From: Bythopirellula sp.
GTDB taxonomy: Bacteria; Planctomycetota; Planctomycetia; Pirellulales; Lacipirellulaceae
NCBI GenBank assembly: GCA_028285205.1
Contig: JANQQA010000298.1
Coordinates: 1-64,000 of the forward strand
DNA length: 64,000 bases
Direction of reading: 5' to 3'
Shown: piece after piece, positions 1 through 7,432 of the stretch
Position numbering within the stretch: position 1 is the first letter of the stretch
How the letters are laid out: the number at the start of each line of letters is the position of its first letter
Position numbers and translations under genes: made by a program
The notes under the pieces: generated by a model
Databases searched by the model: none
Told to the model about the DNA's origin: nothing
What the model saw: the letters and a program-made list of their open reading frames with translations, nothing else

Positions 1-305
1 CGAAGTTCGGTAATCTGGAACCAACCCTCGGCGTTGGTGTGTGTCCGCCAGGTCTGCCTTCCGTTGGACAATTCAACCCGGGCGTTTGCCACACCAGCAC
101 CCGAGTCGGAGACCACTTGCCCGACAAGGATCCCACCACGCCGCAACTCTACGTCAGCGGAAGACGTACGGAACTCGTTCACGACTGTCGAGTCGTGCGC
201 GCTGGTGTTCGGACTGGCAATTGCAAGCGAAGGCTGCAGCACGAGCGTGATTGCAGCAAGCCGAGAAAAACAAGATCCGAACTTCGACGAGTGAAATCTC
301 GACAT
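1..305 (-). CDS. Secreted carboxypeptidase-regulatory-like domain protein, 3' end outside window
   Basis: This gene is missing from the ORF track because it runs off the left edge. Reading the minus strand from an ATG at 305 gives 101 uninterrupted codons. They start with a basic stretch and a hydrophobic segment (signal peptide), then the core ILVGQVVSDSGAGVANARVEL, NAEGWFQITEL. That core matches the two following paralogues (TLIGRVVDAQGKAV and TLAGQLLDAQGVAI in the same place), so this is the third member of a tandem family with a transthyretin-like CarboxypepD_reg fold. Such domains are beta-sandwiches found in exported and surface proteins; the function here is unknown. The 3' half, including any acidic C-terminus, cannot be seen. 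Confidence 0.8.
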   Translation of the reverse strand, partial: MSRFHSSKFGSCFSRLAAITLVLQPSLAIASPNTSAHDSTVVNEFRTSSADVELRRGGILVGQVVSDSGAGVANARVELSNGRQTWRTHTNAEGWFQITEL

Positions 306-430
306 GCGTTCGCCCCCCCAGGCATCAAGTTTGTCGTATAGAAGAATCGAAAAGACAAAATCCGAAGGCCGAATCGTCGACCTCCGGATTTCGCTGTTAG
401 TCTATTCCTCGCATGCTCGTTTACCGTGGC

Positions 431-1009
431 TCACGAAGCAGGCGGATCGTCGTCGTCGTCGGAAACAGCGATTGGGATCGCAATCGCGGCAGCCACTGCA
501 CCGGCGGTGATAATCGGATGCTCAGCAACCCACTGACCTGCGGCGGAGAAAGGACCACCTGGTGCAGGACCATACTGACCACGAATCACGTCGGGTCGCG
601 ACACGATGCTCAGGCCCTTGGCGGCGGCTGGTGGTGCCGTGTTAGGAGCCCAAACTCGGTAGACACCTTGGTGACCGGTGGAGGCTACGTGATAGACACC
701 ACCTTTGAGGCCTTTGGCTTCGAAACGGCCCGACTCGTCGGAAACGACACGAGCGACTTCCTTGCCACCAGCCTGCAGCGAGACGGGCGTCTTCGCCACG
801 GCTTTACCTTGGGCGTCGACAACGCGACCAATCAGCGTCCCGCTACCTTGCAGCACAACGTCCTTAGGCGTTTGCAGCGTGCGTGTCGTCTGTTGAGGTT
901 GCACTGGTGTAACTTCACCTGCTCCAAGCAGTTGCGGCTGTAGGAGCATCGCAGCGGTGGTCACCCCTGCTGTCACTCCCCGCATAATCTTCTCTCGATA
1001 CAAAGACAT
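431..1009 (-). CDS. Secreted carboxypeptidase-regulatory-like domain protein
   Basis: This encodes 192 aa when started at the ATG at 1009, which follows GGAG by 8 nt; the longer track ORF starts at a poor TTG. An N-terminal hydrophobic segment (about residues 10-30) looks like a signal peptide. Residues about 55-120 form a CarboxypepD_reg-like beta-sandwich repeat (GTLIGRVVDAQGKAV, ESGRFEAKGLKGGVYHV). After a conserved RVWAPNTAPPAA motif comes a terminal block EHPIITAGAVAAAIAIPIAV ending in SDDDDD: a short hydrophobic helix capped by acids. The 1227-1868 paralogue has the same block, so the tail is probably functional, perhaps for anchoring or sorting. Specific role unknown. Confidence 0.75.
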   Translation of the reverse strand: MSLYREKIMRGVTAGVTTAAMLLQPQLLGAGEVTPVQPQQTTRTLQTPKDVVLQGSGTLIGRVVDAQGKAVAKTPVSLQAGGKEVARVVSDESGRFEAKGLKGGVYHVASTGHQGVYRVWAPNTAPPAAAKGLSIVSRPDVIRGQYGPAPGGPFSAAGQWVAEHPIITAGAVAAAIAIPIAVSDDDDDPPAS

Positions 1010-1226
1010 TGCCAAAACTCCTTCATCCCCCAGCGTATAGAAACGAACGCAACGAACTTAACATTAAATCTATCTGCCGTACGCCTGAGCGAACGACACT
1101 TCTCGGCTCTCCAGTTCCCGGAGGGGCGGGGAGCATAGCGAAATCCCGCACCTACGCCAAGAGCATTTCACCTGGCGTGCGAGTTTCACCTACCTTCTGC
1201 TTGCTCTTGATTGTCCTTAAAACACA

Positions 1227-1868
1227 CTACGGTGTGGCCGGCGAATCGTCGTCCACCGCCAGCGGAACGGCAATCGCGGTTGCTATCGCACCTGTCGTGA
1301 TTATCGGGTGATCGGCCATCCAGCCAATGATGCCACCGCCGCACGCGCCGCGACCGTAGACACAGCCTCCACCGCAGCCACTCCCACACACGGGCGAGCC
1401 ACAAACGGGAGTACCGCATCCGACGGCTCCACATCCATATTGTCCTCGGACCACGTCGGTACCTGATACCAACAGCAGCCCCCGTTGAGCCGCCGGTGGA
1501 GCCGTATTCGGTGCCCACAACCGATAGGCACTAATACGTCCTGCCGCCACCACCTGATAGACACCGCCTGTCAGTCCGTCAACTCGAAACTGACCTTGCT
1601 TGTTTGTTCGTACGCGTGCGACTTCCTTGCCGGCCTTGCCGACTGCCACTTCCACCCCGGCAATAGCAACGCCTTGCGCGTCCAACAGCTGCCCTGCGAG
1701 CGTGCCCTCAGCATGCAGCGCGACATCCCGTATCTGCCTCGATTCGTTCGTGTTGGGACCAACCCCAGGCGCAGCAGTCGCCACGGACGGCTTCAACATC
1801 CCGAATGTCAGCAGCACGGCGACGACGAATGCGAATCGTTTGGCTACCATCGAATTGTTCCATTTCAT
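1227..1868 (-). CDS. Secreted carboxypeptidase-regulatory-like protein with Cys/Gly-rich insert
   Basis: A paralogue of the 431-1009 product, about 213 aa from the ATG at 1868 (a start at 1850 is also possible). A hydrophobic signal region is followed by the regulatory-like fold (TLAGQLLDAQGVAI, GQFRVDGLTGGVYQV), the RLWAPNTAPPAA motif, then an insert absent from its sister. The insert holds seven cysteines among glycines within about 40 residues (GCGTPVCGSPVCGSGCGGG). The C-terminus returns to the family block ADHPIITTGAIATAIAVPLA followed by DDDS. The insert may form disulfides or bind metal once exported; this is inference. It is the first gene of the tandem array on the minus strand. Confidence 0.75.
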   Translation of the reverse strand: MKWNNSMVAKRFAFVVAVLLTFGMLKPSVATAAPGVGPNTNESRQIRDVALHAEGTLAGQLLDAQGVAIAGVEVAVGKAGKEVARVRTNKQGQFRVDGLTGGVYQVVAAGRISAYRLWAPNTAPPAAQRGLLLVSGTDVVRGQYGCGAVGCGTPVCGSPVCGSGCGGGCVYGRGACGGGIIGWMADHPIITTGAIATAIAVPLAVDDDSPATP

Positions 1869-2211
1869 GTTGAGAAGAGAACTCACATCACTCGGCGCGG
1901 GAAAGCAAACTTGCTCTCAACCAAAACGAGCATGCGAGCGATCGGTGGGAAGTCGCAGTGCTTCTCATCCGACAGATCCTATAACTGCCCTCACTAAATT
2001 AGCGTATCGGCCAGGCTCTGCGACGTCTCAAGAGCTATATCCGAGAAAACTCGAAATGCATGCATTACCAGCGGAACCAGCACCGGTAGCCCGGAAAAAG
2101 CAGTATCGCTCCCGCAGCTTCGCTAATCTGGAAAACGTGAGAGCTTTGCCCGGTCTGCGAGATTGCGCGCGAGACAGACGATACAGGCTGATGAAAATGT
2201 ACCGGCCGCAG
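1869..2211. other. Intergenic, no gene seen
   Basis: About 340 nt between the metallopeptidase gene's 3' end and the start of the secreted-protein array, both on the minus strand. It should carry the array's promoter, but I see no convincing -35/-10 pair, terminator or RNA gene. The plus-strand ORFs here are shadows. Confidence 0.5.
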
Positions 2212-3009
2212 TTACCGCCGCCACTTCTTGAAGTGGATCACCAGCTGGTGCTTGAGCCGCGGAGTCGTTTGATGCAAACGCGTGGACAACTTGCCAGGCG
2301 GATTCCCACGACGGATGTCAGCCAGGTAATGTACCAGCGCTCGGTGCACTGGTAGCGGGCCGTGGAGCATGAAGTGAACCCAGGCCCAGGAATAGCGGTA
2401 CTCCGCACCGCCCATATCTGACAAATCCTCGAGCGATTCAAGTGCTTCCAACTCCGGAATCAAGCCGAATCGCAGATTCAGTCGTAGTCGCTGCAGGTGC
2501 GGATGGTCGAAGGCGCGATCGGCGGCGGGCATTTCGAAGTACTCGGCCAGTCCCTCATCGAGCCAAAGCGGCACCACTGACAGATTCGTATGCAGCAAGG
2601 CGTGCGTGCATTCGTGTCGCAGGTCGACAGCTACTTCGCGATGCCGGTACGCGTACACGCTGCCGCGACCACCACGCTGCACGTACAACGCGCGGCGGTA
2701 GGGGACCTGCGGGAAGAGTTGACGAAGCAGTTCCTGATGCCGGCGCTTATCTTCCAGCAGAAAGACGTCGATCGTCTGAGCAGCCGGTGGCACGGCGAGC
2801 GTGCGTTGCAACTCTAGCTCCAGTGCCGACAACTCCTGGAACAGCGGTTCCAGATTGCCCAGCGGAAACGACGCGTGACATTGAAACGGTCCGTAGCTTT
2901 GGTGATCGATCCAAGGACTCGCCGCGTGACAACGCATCCCGCCCAGCGCGAACTGCGAAACCGCAGCGCCGCCAAGGGCCAAGAGTTGACGTCGGGAAAA
3001 GCGGTGCAT
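2212..3009 (-). CDS. Tat-exported DUF1570-like zinc metallopeptidase
   Basis: The product is 265 aa from the ATG at 3009. The longer track start would sit inside the upstream gene. The N-terminus has a twin-arginine signal (RFSRRQLLALGGAA). Near residue 130 is a HECTHALLH zinc-binding HExxH helix, followed about 15 residues later by LDEGLAEYFE, whose glutamate is the likely third ligand. This is the gluzincin arrangement seen in planctomycete DUF1570 / peptidase-MA-like proteins. The substrate is unknown, and the signal places it outside the cytoplasm. The start overlaps the upstream phosphatase stop as TGATG, so the two are probably translationally coupled. Zinc ligation is inferred from family pattern. 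Confidence 0.8.
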   Translation of the reverse strand: MHRFSRRQLLALGGAAVSQFALGGMRCHAASPWIDHQSYGPFQCHASFPLGNLEPLFQELSALELELQRTLAVPPAAQTIDVFLLEDKRRHQELLRQLFPQVPYRRALYVQRGGRGSVYAYRHREVAVDLRHECTHALLHTNLSVVPLWLDEGLAEYFEMPAADRAFDHPHLQRLRLNLRFGLIPELEALESLEDLSDMGGAEYRYSWAWVHFMLHGPLPVHRALVHYLADIRRGNPPGKLSTRLHQTTPRLKHQLVIHFKKWRR

Positions 3010-3806
3010 CAACCAACTTTCCTCGCGGAAAAGAAGTTTCGCCAGCCGCCACGTCGGGCGACGGCGCGAGGGCCTGCTGGAACCTCCCGCCCAGCGGCCA
3101 CCAATGCCGGGTAGTTGCAGCACAGGTCCACGGCCGTCGGTTCGTCGGTGAGCTCGGCGACGCGCTGGAAAGCGCGCCCCATCAACGGCCGTCGCGATTT
3201 GATGCCATGTGCATCGGTCGCGATGAAGTGAACTAATCCTCTGGCTAGCATCCACTCACCCAGCTCTTGCGACCTCGGTCCGAACGTGCCCATCAAGCTG
3301 CCGGCCGTCACTTGCATCAGACAGCCTGCCTCTACCAAGCCGGGCAGCAAGGCCGGATCGCGGAGCAAGCCATGGTTGCGTTCCGGATGCGAGAGGATGC
3401 CGGTCATTCCCTGACGCGACAAAGACGACAACACGCCGTCCAACGGAAAGTACAACTCGTGCGGCAATTCGAGGAGGACATGCGTGCGGCGATCGCCCAA
3501 CGACATCACCTCGCCGATAGCTAAACCTTCGACCATGCCATCTTCGATGCGAACATCGCCGCCCGGCATTACTTGCAGTGGGATGCCATGTTGATTGAGC
3601 ACTTCTTGCAACTGTGTCGTTCGCGCGCGAATGTCGTCGCCCTTGTTGCGAGCGAAGTTACCCAACTGATGCGGTGTGACAATGATTGTTTGCGTGCCAT
3701 CGGCGACCGCCATTTGGGCCATGGCGAGTGTCGTTTCCCAGTCGGGAGAGCCATCGTCGATTGCCGGCAATAGATGACAGTGGATATCGACAAATCCTTG
3801 ATGCAC
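3009..3806 (-). CDS. CpsB/YwqE-type PHP-domain tyrosine phosphatase
   Basis: The product begins HQGFVDIHCHLLPAIDDGS, the first metal-binding motif of PHP phosphoesterases. It continues with IIVTPH, a conserved glutamate region (LLELPHELYFP), SHPERN and FIATDAHG, all typical of the CpsB/CapC/YwqE family. These manganese-dependent phosphatases act on bacterial tyrosine kinases that control capsule or exopolysaccharide export. I chose the GTG at 3806 because GAGG lies 9 nt upstream and the resulting 265 aa fit the family. The track start (TTG at 3914) adds an unlike extension and no ATG is available. No partner kinase is in the window. It overlaps the metallopeptidase start by one base. Confidence 0.85.
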   Translation of the reverse strand: MHQGFVDIHCHLLPAIDDGSPDWETTLAMAQMAVADGTQTIIVTPHQLGNFARNKGDDIRARTTQLQEVLNQHGIPLQVMPGGDVRIEDGMVEGLAIGEVMSLGDRRTHVLLELPHELYFPLDGVLSSLSRQGMTGILSHPERNHGLLRDPALLPGLVEAGCLMQVTAGSLMGTFGPRSQELGEWMLARGLVHFIATDAHGIKSRRPLMGRAFQRVAELTDEPTAVDLCCNYPALVAAGREVPAGPRAVARRGGWRNFFSARKVG

Positions 3807-4547
3807 CGCAGCTGCCCTCAAAGCGATTGGAACTCGGCCCCAAAAAAGCTGGCGGAGTATAGCGACCGGTGCAGCACGGTCAAGAGATCCGCCGAGTGAG
3901 AATCCGGCTCGCAACGATAGCAGTGCGACTTTTTCAGCTGTAATCCATTTGATGACGTCACATCGAGCCCCGTCGCCGCATGCTGAAGCATGACCCTAGC
4001 ACTTTCCGCTAGCTTAGTTCAAAAACGCTAGCTCCGAATGGACAGACATAGGATCTCGAGGAGCAACTGGCTGGCGGTCGGTCTTGCCCCTAAGAACGAC
4101 TTGCGTTGCGTTCCTGACCGCTGAAATCCGCGCGTTTAGGGCCGGCGTGGAGCTTCGATTCCGCATCCGACGTGCGTTGGCGCCCGTAATGTAGGTGCTT
4201 GCAGCAGATCGCTAGCAAATGCTGTCTTGCTGCAAGGGATCCGTCATCCCAACACATTTAGGTTTGGATAGACAATTCCGTCCAGTTGTTGGACGGGAAT
4301 CTCATTACGAGACCCGAATTGGATAGTCTGACCCGCTGATCAGGTTTGGCCGAATGCCTAGTCCTTTTTTTCATAAACCATTAATTGAAAACAACTTGCG
4401 TCGACATCGAAGGCCCAATTTCGTCACAAAATCGGCAATGGCACGCACCTTGCAAATCAGTGTTCACGTCGCAACACGCGATGGCAGTTCACCAACATCG
4501 GGCTGCCCCATCACACTTTTGATCGTTTCTATTGGAAGGAGTCACAC
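3807..4547. promoter_or_regulatory. Long leader region upstream of csrA with hairpin
   Basis: About 740 nt without a credible gene; the 66-aa ORF at 4354 looks spurious. At 4275-4300 lies an imperfect palindrome, ATTCCGTCCA - GTTGT - TGGACGGGAAT, 10 pairs with one bulged G. It is flanked by direct copies of TTGGATAG at 4264 and 4319. Several GGA triplets occur here and in the Shine-Dalgarno (GGAAGGAG) of csrA. GGA is the core of CsrA binding sites, so autoregulation is plausible but unproven. Confidence 0.35.
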
Positions 4548-4850
4548 ATGTTAGTCCTGAGTCGCAAGGTTGGCGAACGTATTCATATCGGAAGCGACGT
4601 CTTCATCGAAGTGCGTCGCGTCGCCGGCAATCGGGTTACGTTAGCCATCAATGCTCCCAAGAACGTGCGGATCCTCCGCGGTGAACTAATGGAGGCCGCT
4701 CGTGCATTCGAGGTTCTCGACGATTCGCCCGCAGAAGCAACGTGCGAATCTGGTATCGACACGATTGTCATGAATCGGGAGGCGGCATTGCCCCCGAACT
4801 TGACCGACCACGTCAGCAGTAGCGATGCCCCTGTTACGGAGACCACTTGA
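4548..4850 (+). CDS. csrA: Carbon storage regulator CsrA, C-terminally extended
   Basis: CsrA is a homodimeric RNA-binding protein that blocks or stabilises mRNAs at GGA motifs. The first ~60 residues match throughout: MLVLSRKVGERIHIG at the start, the VTLAINAPKNVRILRGEL strand-helix, and the arginine equivalent to E. coli R44 in LRGEL. Residues ~62-100 form an acidic, low-complexity tail (VLDDSPAEATCESG) absent from the 61-aa E. coli protein. The ATG follows AAGGAG by 6 nt. A second, different csrA lies at 9482-9769. In planctomycetes CsrA is expected to act on mRNAs broadly; flagellin control cannot be judged here. Confidence 0.93.
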   Translation: MLVLSRKVGERIHIGSDVFIEVRRVAGNRVTLAINAPKNVRILRGELMEAARAFEVLDDSPAEATCESGIDTIVMNREAALPPNLTDHVSSSDAPVTETT

Positions 4851-4978
4851 GCACGCTAACTGAAAGTAGGTCGAAGTATGCCGAGCTTCGTTAATCGTTC
4901 ACTCGTGAGAAACATGACATAAGAGCCGCCCCACTGTCCTGGCCGACAATCACTACCCTACTCCAGCCAGTACAGTGC

Positions 4979-6079
4979 TCAGTGCGCTAGCGACCGGACT
5001 TCGTGGTCCAAGACCTGGCTGATCTGTTGGGCGGCTCTTTTATTTGCCAGCAGCACCGGATGGTGCAACAGCAGCGTTGATTGACTTAGTTTCTTGCTAC
5101 CTTCTATCGCACCCACCTGCTCACAACGGCGTTGGCTGCGCCGAGTGAAGCCTCGGAAACCAGCGTCGATTGGCACGCCCGCATCCTTCAGACGAGCAAT
5201 CAACTGCTCGCGAATACTCGGATCACTTTCCGCTGGTAGCAACGACCAGGCCAACTTGTAGTAAGCCGGCCAGCTATTCTCTCGACTCGCTACTGGTCGC
5301 AGCCACTGTTCGAGCCCTTGGCAGGCCTCCAGAATCGTGGCGACATTTTCCGCACGCACGGAGTTTCGATCCTCCAGCTTCGCCAATTGTGGGCGTAGCA
5401 CCGCTGCCTGCAATTCACTGAGCGGGAAAGCCCAATTGCCGCGTTCCGCATAGACCTTCATCCGCTGATGAAAGTGCCCATCGTGGCTCAACACAGCCCC
5501 ACCGCGTCCGGCTGTTAGCAATTTGCTGCCTCCGAAACTCAAGACGCCGACGTCGCCCCAACTGCCAACCGGCTTGTTTTCGATGGTCGCCCCAGGCTGC
5601 TGGCACGCATCTTCGACCACCAACCAACCGCGCTGGCGGGCAATGCTCATGATCGTCGGCATATCAGCCAAACCTCCATGCAAATGCGATACGATCACTG
5701 CTTTGACGCGATCGCGGCGCAATGCACTGAGGTCCTGCGAGCACAAACACCAGCGCTCGGGCTCCACATCGACCAGCACAGGGCGAGCGCCCACCGCCTC
5801 GATGGCGCGAAAATTTCCGGGGAAATCGTAGCCAGCCAGCACCACTTCGTCACCCGCTTCGACGCCACAGCCGCGCAACGCCAGCTCAACGCCAATCGTA
5901 CCCGAAGCGCACAGCAAGACATGCTCGCAAGCGAACTGCTTCTTGAGATCATCACAGAGCCCTTCGCCGTGAGGTCCGTGGTAGCGTCCCCAACTACCAT
6001 CGAGAAACGCAGCGTCCAGCGCCGCTCGCACCTCTTCGTCCGCCAACGGCCATTCAAACGGTCCCTCAGTCACACGCAT
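4979..6079 (-). CDS. DegT/DnrJ/EryC1/StrS family PLP aminotransferase
   Basis: The 366-aa product (ATG at 6079) is a fold-type I PLP enzyme: ASGTIGVELALRGCGVEAGDE near residue 60, VVEDACQQPGA with the PLP-ring aspartate, and SFGGSKLLTAGRGG with the Schiff-base lysine. DegT enzymes transaminate keto-sugars for surface polysaccharide or antibiotic sugars; some members are dehydratases or oxidoreductases. The track start at 6232 would overlap the divergent CobW gene, so it is rejected. The 3' neighbour is csrA, convergent. The exact sugar substrate cannot be told, and no sugar-nucleotide genes are adjacent. Confidence 0.85.
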   Translation of the reverse strand: MRVTEGPFEWPLADEEVRAALDAAFLDGSWGRYHGPHGEGLCDDLKKQFACEHVLLCASGTIGVELALRGCGVEAGDEVVLAGYDFPGNFRAIEAVGARPVLVDVEPERWCLCSQDLSALRRDRVKAVIVSHLHGGLADMPTIMSIARQRGWLVVEDACQQPGATIENKPVGSWGDVGVLSFGGSKLLTAGRGGAVLSHDGHFHQRMKVYAERGNWAFPLSELQAAVLRPQLAKLEDRNSVRAENVATILEACQGLEQWLRPVASRENSWPAYYKLAWSLLPAESDPSIREQLIARLKDAGVPIDAGFRGFTRRSQRRCEQVGAIEGSKKLSQSTLLLHHPVLLANKRAAQQISQVLDHEVRSLAH

Positions 6080-6170
6080 CACGGCACCTCGTGATCTGAC
6101 CGGCCAGACGGTATAATCTTTGGAGCTTTCCTCATGTCCTTCCCTTATGTCTTCGCCCAGGATCTTCCCC

Positions 6171-7274
6171 ATGCCCAAGACGCGTTTTCTTATGATCGGC
6201 GGTTTCCTCGGAGCCGGCAAGACGACGGCCATCGCGCGGCTGGCACGCCACTATACCGATCAAGGACTACGCGTGGGTCTGGTCACCAACGATCAGGCGT
6301 ATGGCCTGGTCGATACCGAATCGTTGCGTGCCCAAGGCTTCGACGTTGGCGAAGTCCCTGGAGCTTGCTTCTGTTGCAAATTCAACGATCTGGTTGACAC
6401 CGCAGCCGCGCTCGGCGCTGACGGACAGCCTGACATCATCCTAACCGAGCCCGTGGGCAGTTGCACTGACCTCGTGGCGACCGTGCTGCGTCCGCTCAAT
6501 CACTTGTTTGACGATCGTTACGAACTTGGCCCCTTGGCCGTGCTGTGCAAACCTGAGCATGGCCGCAAAATCTTAGGCGGCGGAGCGGGCGGTTTTTCAC
6601 CTCAAGCAGCCTATATTTTCCTTAAGCAACTCGAAGAAGCGCAGCTCATCGTCCTCAACAAGGTAGACAAGCTGAGTGAGGAGCAGCAAACCGAGTTGTT
6701 GCAGCTAATCGGCGATCGCTTTCCCGACAAGACCGTCCTGGCGACCAGCAGCACCAGCGGTGAAGGGTTCGATGAGTTGATCCGCGTCCTCGACGCAAAT
6801 CACCCGTACACAGAGGCCGCCTTGGAAATCGACTACGATACCTATGCGGAAGGCGAAGCGGCGCTGGGCTGGCTCAACTGTGGTGTGCAGTTCTCCGCCG
6901 ACCAGCCGTGGTCGCTTGATGCACTGGTCCTACAGCTAGTAACGCAATTTAGCTCCCTCTTGCTCGAAGCGGGCATGGAGCCGGGGCACGTCAAAGTGCT
7001 GGCATCTGCGGATCAGGCAACGGCGGTCGCGAATTGGGTCGCCTCTGACGATCCCGCGGAGCTGAGCGTCGCGTCAAACGTGGAAGTCACAGCCGCCGAC
7101 GCGCTCGTCAATGTGCGTGTCCACGGCGATCCTGATGATGTCGCGGCTCTGGTCGAATCCGCCGTCGATACGGTCGCCACAGCAAACGATCTCAACGGCC
7201 AGCTCTCTGAGGTGCAGCACTTCCGACCCGGCCGGCCAGAACCGACGCATCGCTACGAGAGTTCGACGGGGTAA
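6171..7274 (+). CDS. CobW/COG0523-type G3E GTPase (metal chaperone-like)
   Basis: The 367-aa protein has the Walker A loop GGFLGAGKTT, a GACFCCKFNDL segment holding the CxCC metal-binding motif of COG0523, TEPVGSC (switch/Walker B), and NKVD for guanine specificity. COG0523 GTPases deliver metals (zinc, cobalt, iron) to client proteins. The C-terminal ~100 residues lack an obvious CobW_C histidine cluster, so the client is unclear. The ATG at 6171 starts right before the P-loop strand, as in relatives; the upstream in-frame starts would extend into the divergent promoter. It is divergent from the DegT gene with about 90 nt between them. Confidence 0.87.
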   Translation: MPKTRFLMIGGFLGAGKTTAIARLARHYTDQGLRVGLVTNDQAYGLVDTESLRAQGFDVGEVPGACFCCKFNDLVDTAAALGADGQPDIILTEPVGSCTDLVATVLRPLNHLFDDRYELGPLAVLCKPEHGRKILGGGAGGFSPQAAYIFLKQLEEAQLIVLNKVDKLSEEQQTELLQLIGDRFPDKTVLATSSTSGEGFDELIRVLDANHPYTEAALEIDYDTYAEGEAALGWLNCGVQFSADQPWSLDALVLQLVTQFSSLLLEAGMEPGHVKVLASADQATAVANWVASDDPAELSVASNVEVTAADALVNVRVHGDPDDVAALVESAVDTVATANDLNGQLSEVQHFRPGRPEPTHRYESSTG

Positions 7275-7303
7275 GCCACTCGGTCGGAATTCAACTCCGC
7301 CGG

Positions 7304-7320
7304 CGCTAGCCCTGCTAGCG
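7304..7320. repeat. Short palindrome (CGCTAGC-CCT-GCTAGCG)
   Basis: A perfect 7-bp stem with a 3-nt loop, extended by GC pairing on each side, lies 30 nt after the CobW stop. No T-run follows, so it is more like a small REP-type palindrome than a classical intrinsic terminator. Confidence 0.45.
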
Positions 7321-7432
7321 GCGGTCCCGTCTTGACGACACGCTGGCAGATCTCTTACTCTCCCCGCCCGGTTTTGTCGGCGTCGCGCTTTGCGTGATGC
7401 CCGATCATTCTCTCGATCTCCGAACCACGAGC

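Noticed and set aside
4354-4554. 66-aa ORF overlapping the csrA start
   Set aside because: No ribosome site, ends inside csrA, and composition is unlike a protein.
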